Shown: positions 28,120-36,613 of the stretch, in pieces
Position numbering within the stretch: the stretch's first letter is position 1
How the letters are laid out: each line of letters starts with the position of its first letter
Assembly: GCA_003212345.1 (NCBI GenBank)
Contig: QCPZ01000007.1
Span: 1-64,000, forward strand
From: SAR116 cluster bacterium AG-447-A06
GTDB taxonomy: Bacteria; Pseudomonadota; Alphaproteobacteria; Puniceispirillales; Puniceispirillaceae
Direction of reading: 5' to 3'
DNA length: 64,000 bases
Position numbers and translations under genes: made by a program
Notes under the pieces: generated by a model
Seen by the model: only the letters and a program-made list of their open reading frames with translations
The model's database searches: none
What the model was told of the DNA's origin: nothing

Positions 28120-29544
28120 CTAGAGCGTAACAACACGCATCGAGTTGGTGGTGCCAACAATGCCAAAAGGCATGCCCGCTACAATAACAACCTGCTGCCC
28201 AGTACCTGCCATGCCGCGTTTCCGAATTTCAAATATCGCCTCAGTAATCGCAGACTCAAAATCATCGCTATAGGCACTCGCCGCAGTATAGGTACCCCAC
28301 AGCAAACATAACTTACGCCGCACTTCTAGGTGCGGTGTCATCACCAGAAAAGGAATTGTAGGTCGCTCACGCGCAATCCGAACTGCGGTATTTCCAGAAC
28401 TGGAAAAGGCGACCATGACCTTGGCTTCAACCGTTTCGGCCAGCCCCACACTAGTGCGTGCAACCGCGTGATAGACACTTTTTTCAACTGGTAATTCACC
28501 GGGCCCTGACATCGGATCAGACCGAACATGTGCCTCAGCAGAACTCACGATACGCGCCATAAATTCAACCGACTCCACAGGGTATTGACCAGCCGCCGTT
28601 TCCGCTGACAGCATAACCGCATCTGCCCCATCAAACACTGCACCAGCAACATCAGATGCTTCGGCTCTTGTAGGGGCGGGGGCGTCAATCATTGACTCCA
28701 GCATCTGCGTAGCAACTACGACTGGTTTGCCAACCAAACGACATTTTGAAATAATGGTTTTCTGCCATCCGGGCAAGTGTTCTGGGGGCAACTCAACACC
28801 AAGATCGCCCCGTGCAACCATAATACCATCTGATGCAGCGATAATATCAGAAAGTTCATTCAACGCTGCTGGCTTTTCAATTTTTGACATCAAGAGAGCC
28901 CGCTTGCCAACAATTTTTCTGGCCGCAATAACATCACTGGCGCGTTGCACAAAAGATAAAGCCACCCAATCAACACCCTTATCCAGCGCATAATTGAGAT
29001 CGTCCAGATCTTTTGGTGTTAGCGGAGTAGTGTCAAGAGTCATATCAGGAAGGTTAACCCCTTTACGGCTTTTCAGCGGGCCACCAACTAGCACATCTGC
29101 AACAAATTTTTTTGTATCAACTGACACAACCCTGAAGACCAGCTTTCCATCATCCATCAACAAACGTGCACCCGGAAATATCGCCTTAAAAATTTCCTCA
29201 TGCGGTAAGCCAACAGTGTTGGCATTTCCCTTTTTTGTATCCAGATCAAAAGTGATGCGCTCATCAGCCTTAACGATTGTGCCTTCGGCAATTTCGCCAA
29301 CCCGAAATTTTGGACCTTGCAAATCTACCAAAATACAGGTCGGTAAGCTGGTTTTAGCCTCAAGAGCACGAATGGCATCAATGCGCAAACCTTGTTCTTC
29401 ACGAGTGCCATGCGAAAAATTTAATCGAAAAACATTAACGCCTGCAGCGGTAAGACTAGTCAACATCTCCGGGCTTGAGGAAACATTCCCCAGAGTTGCA
29501 ACAATTTTTGTAGACCGAACCCGGTCAGGGATTTCAGCATTCAT
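28120..29544 (-). CDS. pyk: Pyruvate kinase
   Basis: 474 residues. TKIVATLGNVSSS and NFSHGTREEQ are the N-terminal barrel blocks. ALLMSKIEKPAALNEL contains the catalytic Lys and Glu, and GIMVARGDLGVELPPE and VATQMLESMIDAPAPTRAE are the metal and substrate signatures. It converts PEP and ADP to pyruvate and ATP. It is a single gene with a 286-base upstream gap shared with the divergent DapA-like gene. Confidence 0.96.
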   Translation of the reverse strand: MNAEIPDRVRSTKIVATLGNVSSSPEMLTSLTAAGVNVFRLNFSHGTREEQGLRIDAIRALEAKTSLPTCILVDLQGPKFRVGEIAEGTIVKADERITFDLDTKKGNANTVGLPHEEIFKAIFPGARLLMDDGKLVFRVVSVDTKKFVADVLVGGPLKSRKGVNLPDMTLDTTPLTPKDLDDLNYALDKGVDWVALSFVQRASDVIAARKIVGKRALLMSKIEKPAALNELSDIIAASDGIMVARGDLGVELPPEHLPGWQKTIISKCRLVGKPVVVATQMLESMIDAPAPTRAEASDVAGAVFDGADAVMLSAETAAGQYPVESVEFMARIVSSAEAHVRSDPMSGPGELPVEKSVYHAVARTSVGLAETVEAKVMVAFSSSGNTAVRIARERPTIPFLVMTPHLEVRRKLCLLWGTYTAASAYSDDFESAITEAIFEIRKRGMAGTGQQVVIVAGMPFGIVGTTNSMRVVTL

Positions 29545-29673
29545 GGATATTTATTTCTTTCCCATAACTCAAAAGATGAGGCCAAAACAGACAGGGTGAA
29601 GGCCAGCGAGAGCGATTGGCGACATATTGGAGAGTTTACGGCTGATTTCGATGAAAGCAAAGCGGCATCTCCC

Positions 29674-29696
29674 AGTTTTTAAAACTTTTAAAAACT
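29674..29696. promoter_or_regulatory. 23-base perfect palindrome between pyk and the DapA-like gene
   Basis: AGTTTTTAAAA (29674-29684) and TTTTAAAAACT (29686-29696) are exact reverse complements around a single C. It lies 130 bases upstream of the pyk ATG and 135 bases upstream of the DapA-like ATG. With no loop it cannot be a good RNA hairpin; an operator for a dimeric regulator is more likely. A smaller inverted repeat, CGTCG/CGACG at 29793-29806, is nearer the DapA-like start. Confidence 0.4.
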
Positions 29697-29830
29697 ACCA
29701 AAAAAGTTTTGCGGAAGGTGACTATTATGTGACAATTTGAGAAATGCCATGTTTACAACCGATACTCTAGCATCGAAACCACTTAATTTTGACGTCGGTT
29801 ACGACGACTTTATTTACAACAGGAAATATC

Positions 29831-30733
29831 ATGATAATAAAAGGCCTCATTGCCCCCATTCTCACCCCTTTTGACGATAATCTCAATCTTGACCAATCGC
29901 TCTATAATAGCCTTGCCAAACAGCTGCTTGCATCAGGCGTTAGAGGTCTGGCTCCGTTTGGAACAACTGGCGAGGCCTTATCGATTAGTCAAAGTGAGCG
30001 CAAAGCCGCCCTTGAAGGTCTGGTGGCGGCAGGCATTGACCCAGCGGTAATGATTCCAGGTACCGGCCTTTGCAATCTTCCCGATACCATTGATCTATGC
30101 CAGCACGCGGTCGGCCTTGGCTGTGCTGGAGTGATGGTATTGCCAGCTTTCTATTTTAAGGGTATGAGCGATGGTGGATTATATGACTATTATGCGCAAT
30201 TGATTACCGGAGTGAATGATCCACGCTTGAAAATATATCTTTATCACATCCCACAGGTTGCGGGGGTTGGTCTTTCTATTGACCTTGTGCGCAAATTACA
30301 TGCCCATTTTCCAAATGTTGTTGTTGGCATCAAAGACAGTTCCGGTGATTGGGACAACACTGAAGCCCTATTGAGTATTGAAGGGTTAATTGTCTATCCG
30401 GGTTCCGAGTTACCAATTATCGAAGCAGTCCGCCGAGGGGCACCTGGATGTATCTCCGCCACCGCTAATTTGAACGGCACTGATATTGCTGAGGTTATTG
30501 ATTTATGCCTTGCTGGAAAATGGAATGAGGCCGAGGTCAAACATGAAAAAGTGCGGGCGGTGCGGCTTATGTTTCAGGATTACGCTCCAATTCCAGCGCA
30601 AAAGGCCCTTCTTGCACGGTCAACAGGCAATAGCACCTGGAGCAATCTTCGCCCGCCAATGCAACCAATGGCCAAAGACAAGCTGGATGCTCTGGCGAAT
30701 AATCTTGCCAGCCAATTTGGCATGCAATTCTAA
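29831..30733 (+). CDS. DapA/NanA-superfamily class I aldolase or dehydratase
   Basis: 300 residues from ATG 29831 (AGGA 6 bases upstream). The TIM barrel has GTTGEAL (45-50), Y138 in YLYHIP and the Schiff-base Lys K168 in VGIKDSSGDW. It resembles the dihydrodipicolinate synthase family, but these features are shared by N-acetylneuraminate lyase, KDG aldolase and hydroxyproline-pathway enzymes. With no lysine-biosynthesis gene adjacent I do not call it dapA. It is divergent from pyk. Confidence 0.82.
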   Translation: MIIKGLIAPILTPFDDNLNLDQSLYNSLAKQLLASGVRGLAPFGTTGEALSISQSERKAALEGLVAAGIDPAVMIPGTGLCNLPDTIDLCQHAVGLGCAGVMVLPAFYFKGMSDGGLYDYYAQLITGVNDPRLKIYLYHIPQVAGVGLSIDLVRKLHAHFPNVVVGIKDSSGDWDNTEALLSIEGLIVYPGSELPIIEAVRRGAPGCISATANLNGTDIAEVIDLCLAGKWNEAEVKHEKVRAVRLMFQDYAPIPAQKALLARSTGNSTWSNLRPPMQPMAKDKLDALANNLASQFGMQF

Positions 30734-30809
30734 CACGCAATATGCCGTGTGCTATGTCTCTTTGGATCACCGCTGGTCGTTTGTCTGTATTATCTAACGA
30801 GATTTGTCG

Positions 30810-31208
30810 ATGAAGCTTGCCCTCACCCTAACCAGCATTTGCCTACTGATTGCGGGCCTGTCAGGTTTGTTCTGGTTTTTCATGCCTGTTTTTAGCAACA
30901 ATTTTGACCCGCCAAAAATCATCATGGTAAAAGCTACGCTTGAAAACCGGTGTTCAGTAATTGACGAAACATTTGTTGCCGAGGCACCAGAACAAGGACG
31001 CCGGGCGCCATTTCGTGATGGAGTTGCGATAATGCGGCTTCCCGAAGGGGCAAAAATTCAACTGGCGGTCTCAAGCGCCTACCCAGCCTTCAGATATGAT
31101 GATGTGCCGCAACCAGTCGCTCCGAATGTAACGCTGATTGCCGACTGCGATGTATCACCCCGGCTGAGATCAATTTTTGGGTCGATGAAAGAAACGTTCA
31201 AACAATAA
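30810..31208 (+). CDS. Small membrane-anchored hypothetical protein
   Basis: 132 residues from ATG 30810 (the frame opens at TTG 30804). One N-terminal hydrophobic segment, about 3-27, is a signal or anchor. The remaining 100 residues are probably periplasmic and beta-rich, with two cysteines (C45-region NRCSV and IADCDV near 110) that could bridge. No known domain recognised. It follows the aldolase gene by 76 bases on the same strand and converges with the CoA-transferase gene. The ribosome site is weak. Confidence 0.6.
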   Translation: MKLALTLTSICLLIAGLSGLFWFFMPVFSNNFDPPKIIMVKATLENRCSVIDETFVAEAPEQGRRAPFRDGVAIMRLPEGAKIQLAVSSAYPAFRYDDVPQPVAPNVTLIADCDVSPRLRSIFGSMKETFKQ

Positions 31209-31242
31209 TCAACACCGTGTTTAAGGCCCAAAAAAATCTTAA

Positions 31243-32478
31243 TCAAATTACCTTGGCATTGCGCAAGGCAGAAATCTCTGCTGGCGACATATCAGCCCAT
31301 TCAGCGATGACCTGATCACTATGTTCACCGAGTCGCGGCGGCGTAATGCGGTATTGTGCCGGAGTTAGACTAAGTTTAGCGGCGAAGGCAGTGGTTGAAA
31401 TCTTACTGCCGTCTTTACGCCATTGATCAATTCTGGCACCGCGTGCCTGAACATGCCGGTCCGCAAACACCTCAGAAATATTATTAATTGGGCCACAAGA
31501 AACACCGGCGGCCTCCAATGTTTCAATAAGCTGTTGGCGATCCATCTTTAAAATAATATCAGCAAGGATTGCATCCAGTTGGTCACGGTTTTTGATACGC
31601 GTCTCATTAGTTGCAAAGTCAGCATGATCAGCCAAATCGGGAACAGCCAATGCCGCTGTCAAGCGAATAAATTGTTTGTCATTCCCGCAGGCGACAATCA
31701 CAAACCCATCACGCGCCCGATAAACGGTATAGGGAACAACACTTGGATGGCTGTTACCCATGCGGCCTGGACACACCTCTGCGTTTAACCAATTTGCGGA
31801 TTGATTCGCTAGCATTGAGATTTGACTATCGAGAAGCGCGCAATCAATATGCTGGCCCTTGCCAGTTCGAGCACGATAATGAAGCGCCGCTAGAGCGGCA
31901 TTAGCGGCGAACATGCCGGTAAACAAATCACATACAGCAACTCCAACTTTCATTGGTGCACTGCCCGGGCTGCCATCAGGCTGGCCGGTAATGCTCATCA
32001 GCCCGCCCATGCCCTGTATCAAAAAATCATATCCTGATCTGTGCGAATAGGGCCCTGTTTGACCAAAACCCGTAATTGAACAATAAATGATTCCTGGATT
32101 AATGGCGGCAATTGACCCGTAATCCAGACCATATTTCTTCAACCCGCCCGGTTTGAAATTTTCAATTACTATATCAGCCTTTTGGGCCAGCTTCCGCACG
32201 AGATCAGCGCCACCCTCGGTTGAAAAGTCAATTGTAACGGATCGTTTATTACGATTGCAGGCGGAAAAATAGGCCGCAGAATCACGACTGCCATCGGCCT
32301 TCTGGGAAAAAGGCGGGCCCCATTTACGTGTATCATCACCACCATCCGGATTTTCCACCTTCACCACATCCGCACCAAGATCCGCAAACATCTGTGCTGC
32401 ATAAGGCCCAGCCAAAATCCGACTTAGGTCCAACACTTTTAATCCAGCAAGTGCCATCGGGGTTTCGTGATCTGTCAT
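31243..32478 (-). CDS. Family III (CaiB/BaiF) CoA-transferase
   Basis: 411 residues. LAGLKVLDLSRILAGPYAA with DLGADVVKVENP is the standard N-terminus. D184 in AVCDLFTG matches the catalytic Asp that forms the aspartyl-CoA thioester intermediate. It moves CoA between carboxylic acids; the acids are unknown. It is divergent from an acyl-CoA dehydrogenase gene 170 bases away, so the two may activate and oxidise the same substrate. One of three CaiB/BaiF proteins in the window. Confidence 0.88.
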   Translation of the reverse strand: MTDHETPMALAGLKVLDLSRILAGPYAAQMFADLGADVVKVENPDGGDDTRKWGPPFSQKADGSRDSAAYFSACNRNKRSVTIDFSTEGGADLVRKLAQKADIVIENFKPGGLKKYGLDYGSIAAINPGIIYCSITGFGQTGPYSHRSGYDFLIQGMGGLMSITGQPDGSPGSAPMKVGVAVCDLFTGMFAANAALAALHYRARTGKGQHIDCALLDSQISMLANQSANWLNAEVCPGRMGNSHPSVVPYTVYRARDGFVIVACGNDKQFIRLTAALAVPDLADHADFATNETRIKNRDQLDAILADIILKMDRQQLIETLEAAGVSCGPINNISEVFADRHVQARGARIDQWRKDGSKISTTAFAAKLSLTPAQYRITPPRLGEHSDQVIAEWADMSPAEISALRNAKVI

Positions 32479-32648
32479 TATCTGTCCTGCTATAATAGTT
32501 TCGTTGCCAAAGTTAGATTGTCTGACTCGCCAAAATACGTGATTTTCAATTTACAGCCTATGGGAAAGTTGGCAGGCTTACCATTCGCAACTTTCATAGA
32601 TTTTGCAGTGCCATTCGCCCTGCTTTTACTCACTCAGATGGACAGATC

Positions 32649-33809
32649 ATGGATTTTTCACTCAGCGCTGAACAACAAATGCTTCAGGAGACGGCACGCC
32701 GCTTTGCGCAAACAGAACTGCCCGCTCATGCCACAGATATTGAAAATAACAACGCGCCGCCAAATCTGGTTCTTCGCAAACGATTCGCCGAAATGGGCTT
32801 TATGGGCATCAATTTACCATCTGCCTATGGTGGGGCTGGGCTTGGGCATTTCGAGGCTGTATTGATTTTGGAAGAGCTAGCAAAAATTTCTGTCGCGGTC
32901 GCGTTTCCTGTTTTTGAAGCCAGTTTTGGGCCGGCCCTAGCAATTGCACATTTTGCGCCAAAAGCATTACAACAGCGTATTCTTCCACAAGTCTGTTCAG
33001 GTGAAATGGTAGTTGCCATTTCAATGTCCGAACCAAATGCCGGGACGGCGTTGACCGACCTTAAAACCAGAGGCAAGCTAAATGGTGATAAGATCATACT
33101 AAATGGCAGCAAACGCTGGTGCTCCGGCGGCGGTCATGCTGATGCCTATGTTGTTTATTGCCGCCTGTCTGATGATCCGGGGGCCAAGGGTATTGGCGCA
33201 GTATTTTTAGAAAAAGGTACCCAGGGGTTTACCTTTGGAGCCCCAGAATCACATATGGGCTGGCGCGGCATTGCCAGTGCCGATATGTTTTTTGATAATG
33301 TTGAAGTGCCTGTCGAAAATATTATTGTTCCTGCGGGCGGCTTTAAAAAGCTGATGGAAGCCTTTGATCTAGAGCGCTGCGGCAACACTACGATGAGTCT
33401 TGCCTGCGGTCAGTCCGCCTTTGATTACGCGCTTGACTATGTGCAAGAGCGCGAACAATTCGGCAAACCAATAATTGAATTTCAAGCCGTACAATTGCAG
33501 ATTGCCCAGATGAAAATGAAGTTAGATGCGGCGAGGCTTCTTTTGTATCGGGCAGTCAATAATGCTGAACAGTCCCTGCCATCAATTGCAGATAGCTCAA
33601 TCGCAAAATGCTATGCCAATGAAATTGCGCGTGAGGTTGCCGGTGCTGCAGTACAATTGATGGGCGGTTATGGCTATTCAAAATCCTATCCAATGGAGCA
33701 GAAAATGCGCGATGCCTGGGGGTGGGGCATTGCTGGTGGGTCGATTGACATCCAAAAGGTAAATATTGCCGCTGCTCTTACTGGAAAAAGGTTTAACCAG
33801 AGGGGTTAG
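32649..33809 (+). CDS. Acyl-CoA dehydrogenase
   Basis: 386 residues. FAD-dependent alpha,beta-dehydrogenation of an acyl-CoA. AISMSEPNAGTALTDL and GSKRWCSGGG are the middle-domain flavin contacts, ERCGNTTMSLACGQ and QLMGGYGYSKSYPMEQKMRDA the C-terminal domain. The usual catalytic Glu of the IYEGT motif is absent (the segment reads GIAGGS). E242 in DLERC matches the alternative catalytic Glu position of isovaleryl-CoA dehydrogenase, so activity on a branched or long substrate is plausible. Divergent from a CoA-transferase gene; only three bases from the convergent dipeptidase stop. Confidence 0.9.
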   Translation: MDFSLSAEQQMLQETARRFAQTELPAHATDIENNNAPPNLVLRKRFAEMGFMGINLPSAYGGAGLGHFEAVLILEELAKISVAVAFPVFEASFGPALAIAHFAPKALQQRILPQVCSGEMVVAISMSEPNAGTALTDLKTRGKLNGDKIILNGSKRWCSGGGHADAYVVYCRLSDDPGAKGIGAVFLEKGTQGFTFGAPESHMGWRGIASADMFFDNVEVPVENIIVPAGGFKKLMEAFDLERCGNTTMSLACGQSAFDYALDYVQEREQFGKPIIEFQAVQLQIAQMKMKLDAARLLLYRAVNNAEQSLPSIADSSIAKCYANEIAREVAGAAVQLMGGYGYSKSYPMEQKMRDAWGWGIAGGSIDIQKVNIAAALTGKRFNQRG

Positions 33810-33812
33810 CCG

Positions 33813-34889
33813 TTACCCCTTCCATACTTTGCCAAGAACATTCACCCAATTTGCATGGCATAATTTAGTCATCAGCGCATTGTCATATCCATGGGCGCGC
33901 ATGGCCTCACGCAGGGCTGGCAAACCGGCGGCATTGCCAATGCCATGGGGCACTGTAGTGCCATCAAAGTCTGAACCAAGCCCAACTCTATCTTCCCCTA
34001 GATAGGCAAGCAAATGATCAAGATGGCGAAGCATGACGTCAAAACCAGTGTCAGCCTGCATGCGGCCATCTGGGCGTAAAAAGGCAACCGCAAAATTTAG
34101 CCCCACCATCCCATCACTTTCAGCAATCGCCGCAAGCTGCCGGTCCGTCAGGTTGCGTGCATGTGGGCTAATTGCGTAGGCGTTCGAGTGAGTGGCAACA
34201 AGTGGGGCGGATGATTGTTTGGCAACATCCCAAAAACCGGCTTCATTCAAATGCGATAGATCAATAAGAATGCCATTATCGTCACAATATTGGACCAGTC
34301 TTTTACCATCCTCACTAAGGCCGGGACCAATATCACCATTGCTTGGAAAGCGAAATGGCACACCATGTCCAAATCGGTTTGGCCGGCTCCATAACGGACC
34401 AATTGATCGCAAGCCAGCACGCTGGAACATATTTAGGTTGTAAAAATCACGATCAATCGGCTCAGCACCTTCAATGTGCATAATGGCCGCAATTTTGTCT
34501 TGTTTAAGACAGGATTGTAGCATCGCCGCGTTGGTGCAGATCGTCACGTAGCCAGCTTGTTCCATCCGATGCAGAATTGCCGCCTGTGCGATAGCAATCG
34601 GAAGGGCCTCATCTACAGAGATTTCCGAAGGCAAGGGTAAATCATATTTTGGCAGATTCATCTGCGAATTCTTACTATCCAGATCGATGGGCGATGGTAC
34701 CCAAATAGCAAAAAACCCACCCCCAAAACCACCTTTGCGCATCTTACCCATATCAAGATGGCCCGGCATATCACCCTCAAAAACATCAAGATTAATAGCC
34801 CCACCCGAGCACGAGCCTGATTTAAATAAAAGCGATAGAATGTCGTTATGCCCATCAAAAATAAGTGGGGTTCTTAGTACAGGCTTCAT
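33813..34889 (-). CDS. Membrane dipeptidase (M19, renal dipeptidase family)
   Basis: 358 residues. H14 and D16 in FDGHNDILSL are the first metal ligands. IMHIEGAEPID supplies the bridging Glu, and LVATHSNAYAISPHARNL and GLGSDFDGTT are the remaining metal-site blocks of this binuclear-zinc amidohydrolase. Members hydrolyse dipeptides, and some act on D-amino acid or beta-lactam-like amides. No signal peptide is evident. It is the third gene of a minus-strand run with YtoQ and a beta-hydroxyacid dehydrogenase (gaps 20 and 54 bases). Confidence 0.9.
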   Translation of the reverse strand: MKPVLRTPLIFDGHNDILSLLFKSGSCSGGAINLDVFEGDMPGHLDMGKMRKGGFGGGFFAIWVPSPIDLDSKNSQMNLPKYDLPLPSEISVDEALPIAIAQAAILHRMEQAGYVTICTNAAMLQSCLKQDKIAAIMHIEGAEPIDRDFYNLNMFQRAGLRSIGPLWSRPNRFGHGVPFRFPSNGDIGPGLSEDGKRLVQYCDDNGILIDLSHLNEAGFWDVAKQSSAPLVATHSNAYAISPHARNLTDRQLAAIAESDGMVGLNFAVAFLRPDGRMQADTGFDVMLRHLDHLLAYLGEDRVGLGSDFDGTTVPHGIGNAAGLPALREAMRAHGYDNALMTKLCHANWVNVLGKVWKG

Positions 34890-34909
34890 CCTTAAAGCTC
34901 TCTCGGTCT

Positions 34910-35359
34910 CTAGAGTTTGCCAGTAATCACATAATTTAATATTGCAGCGACCTGGTCAGCAGTCTCAACCGTCGCAAGAGCTGCGCTATCAACTTCTTTC
35001 AGGGCATGCTGATGATCGCTGCCATGCATGATTACCAATGCTTTGCCAAGGGCCGCCGCATAACCCGCATCAAAAGCAGCATTCCATTGCTTGTATTTTT
35101 CTCCAAAACGTACCACAACAACATCAGCGCGGGAGAGCGCGGTACGGGTGCGAATGGCATTAAGTTTGGCTCCTTTATGATCATGCCAGAATTTATCCGG
35201 TTCATCCCCCATGATTGCAACCCCGCAATCATCGGATGCGCCGTGGTCGGTTACCGGACCGAGAAAGGTAATATCAAGTTGCTGTTTTTTGCAAGCATCG
35301 GCCACTTCTTCTCGCCAATCTGTGTGAATTTCACCTGATAGATAGACTGTTAATTTCAT
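34910..35359 (-). CDS. ytoQ: YtoQ family protein
   Basis: 149 residues. VYLSGEIHTDWREEV at the N-terminus, FLGPVTDHGASDD, GDEPDKFWHDHKGAKLNAIR and VVVRFGEKYKQWNAAFDAG all fit the YtoQ family, which is related to nucleoside 2-deoxyribosyltransferase-like folds. Catalytic function is not established. In this window it lies between a dipeptidase and a dehydrogenase gene on one strand. Confidence 0.85.
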   Translation of the reverse strand: MKLTVYLSGEIHTDWREEVADACKKQQLDITFLGPVTDHGASDDCGVAIMGDEPDKFWHDHKGAKLNAIRTRTALSRADVVVVRFGEKYKQWNAAFDAGYAAALGKALVIMHGSDHQHALKEVDSAALATVETADQVAAILNYVITGKL

Positions 35360-35413
35360 CTCTTACCTCTTTCTTCGATTATTTTTATCGGCAACAGCGC
35401 CCCCAGCAAGCCC

Positions 35414-36352
35414 CTATTTAGGACGAATGCGCGCACCGGTTTTAGTCTCATATTCAAGAGCAACAAGGCTCATATCAGCAGTATCACCATGGGTGTGCAT
35501 AGCATCTTGAAGCTCAGCAAATGCCACCTCGCCAAGGGGCATTGGTTGGGCAAGGCCAGCCGCCATGTCAAGCGCCAATCCGGCGTCTTTTTCCATCAAT
35601 GCCATTGAAAAACCCTGATGCATTTTCCCTGATAGAATATTATCCGGTAAAGTAATCTCGGTTGCATAATTGCGGCCGGAACTTTTTTGCAAAATATCAA
35701 CAGCCCGTTCCGCATCCACACCGGCATTGATCAGCAAAGACACCACTTCGAAACTGGCCATACGACAAATAAGGTTCAGCAAATTGTTACCTGCCTTTAA
35801 CGCGTGGCCAGCGCCAACTGGTCCAGCGTGGAAGATATTGTTGCTAATAACCTTTAAAGTGGGCAGAATTTGTTGATATAGCTTATCCTCACCACCAACC
35901 ATGATGGCAATGGTTCCTTCGCGGGCACCACGCGGACCACCGCTAACCGGTGCATCAACAAATATCACACCGGCCTTGGCAAGGCGAGCGGCTTGGTCCC
36001 GGCTTATTGCCGGGTCGCCAGATGTCATATCAACAAAAATCTGTCCTGGTTTTAAATCGCGAGAAATGCCTGCGTCGCCGAAAAGCACTGTTTCCGTCAC
36101 TGCAGATGTAGGCAGACAGGCAAAAATAATGTCGCAGGATTCGCAGAGCTCTAATGCACTTTTCGCAGCAATTGCACCTCTTTCAATAAACGGGGCCAAT
36201 TTAATGCTGTCGGGATCGAAGACCATTAATGGCAGTCCGTCAATTTTTGGCTTTGTTAAGCGCATCGCAATGGCGCTACCCATGTTCCCCAGGCCAATAA
36301 AGCCAATTCTCCCCTGTCTTTCCCATATCGAGAGAGTTTTTTTGTCAATCAC
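35414..36352 (-). CDS. Beta-hydroxyacid dehydrogenase family (HIBADH-like)
   Basis: About 312 residues from a GTG at 36352, preferred because GGAG lies 9 bases upstream; the open frame begins at a TTG at 36406. The Rossmann motif IGFIGLGNMGSAIAMRL with D in FDPD suggests NAD. DAPVSGGPRGAREGTIAIM is the substrate loop, and the catalytic Lys is in AGHALKAGNNLLN. It resembles 3-hydroxyisobutyrate dehydrogenases. First gene of the run with ytoQ and the M19 dipeptidase; substrate unknown. Confidence 0.84.
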   Translation of the reverse strand: MIDKKTLSIWERQGRIGFIGLGNMGSAIAMRLTKPKIDGLPLMVFDPDSIKLAPFIERGAIAAKSALELCESCDIIFACLPTSAVTETVLFGDAGISRDLKPGQIFVDMTSGDPAISRDQAARLAKAGVIFVDAPVSGGPRGAREGTIAIMVGGEDKLYQQILPTLKVISNNIFHAGPVGAGHALKAGNNLLNLICRMASFEVVSLLINAGVDAERAVDILQKSSGRNYATEITLPDNILSGKMHQGFSMALMEKDAGLALDMAAGLAQPMPLGEVAFAELQDAMHTHGDTADMSLVALEYETKTGARIRPK

Positions 36353-36613
36353 GTCATTACGCTCCCCAAAATAAAAGATAGTCGGTCTTTTTTGCAAAAG
36401 AGACAAGATAACAAAAGAATATCCAGCATCATGCGAAGCGATTTATAGTTATTCGCTGATCCAAAACCACAAAACCGGTCGCATCTAATTTGCCAATTTT
36501 CCAAAAAAACTGGTAATTATTTGCAACTTCAAATGGTAAACCGCTACCATATTACATAACTTATATTCAGCCATTTGCTCTTAAAAATAAACATCACTGA
36601 TCGAATTTCTTAC

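Noticed and set aside
28994-29599. A 201-codon plus-strand frame opposite pyk
   Set aside because: Antisense to a well-supported pyruvate kinase; no ribosome site or family.
29789-29816. A sigma-70 promoter (TTGACG, 16 bases, TATTTA) for the DapA-like gene
   Set aside because: The predicted transcript start would fall inside the ribosome-binding site, so it is implausible.
29831-30733. Naming the aldolase dapA
   Set aside because: The Schiff-base and GTTGEA motifs are shared by the whole superfamily and no lysine genes are adjacent.
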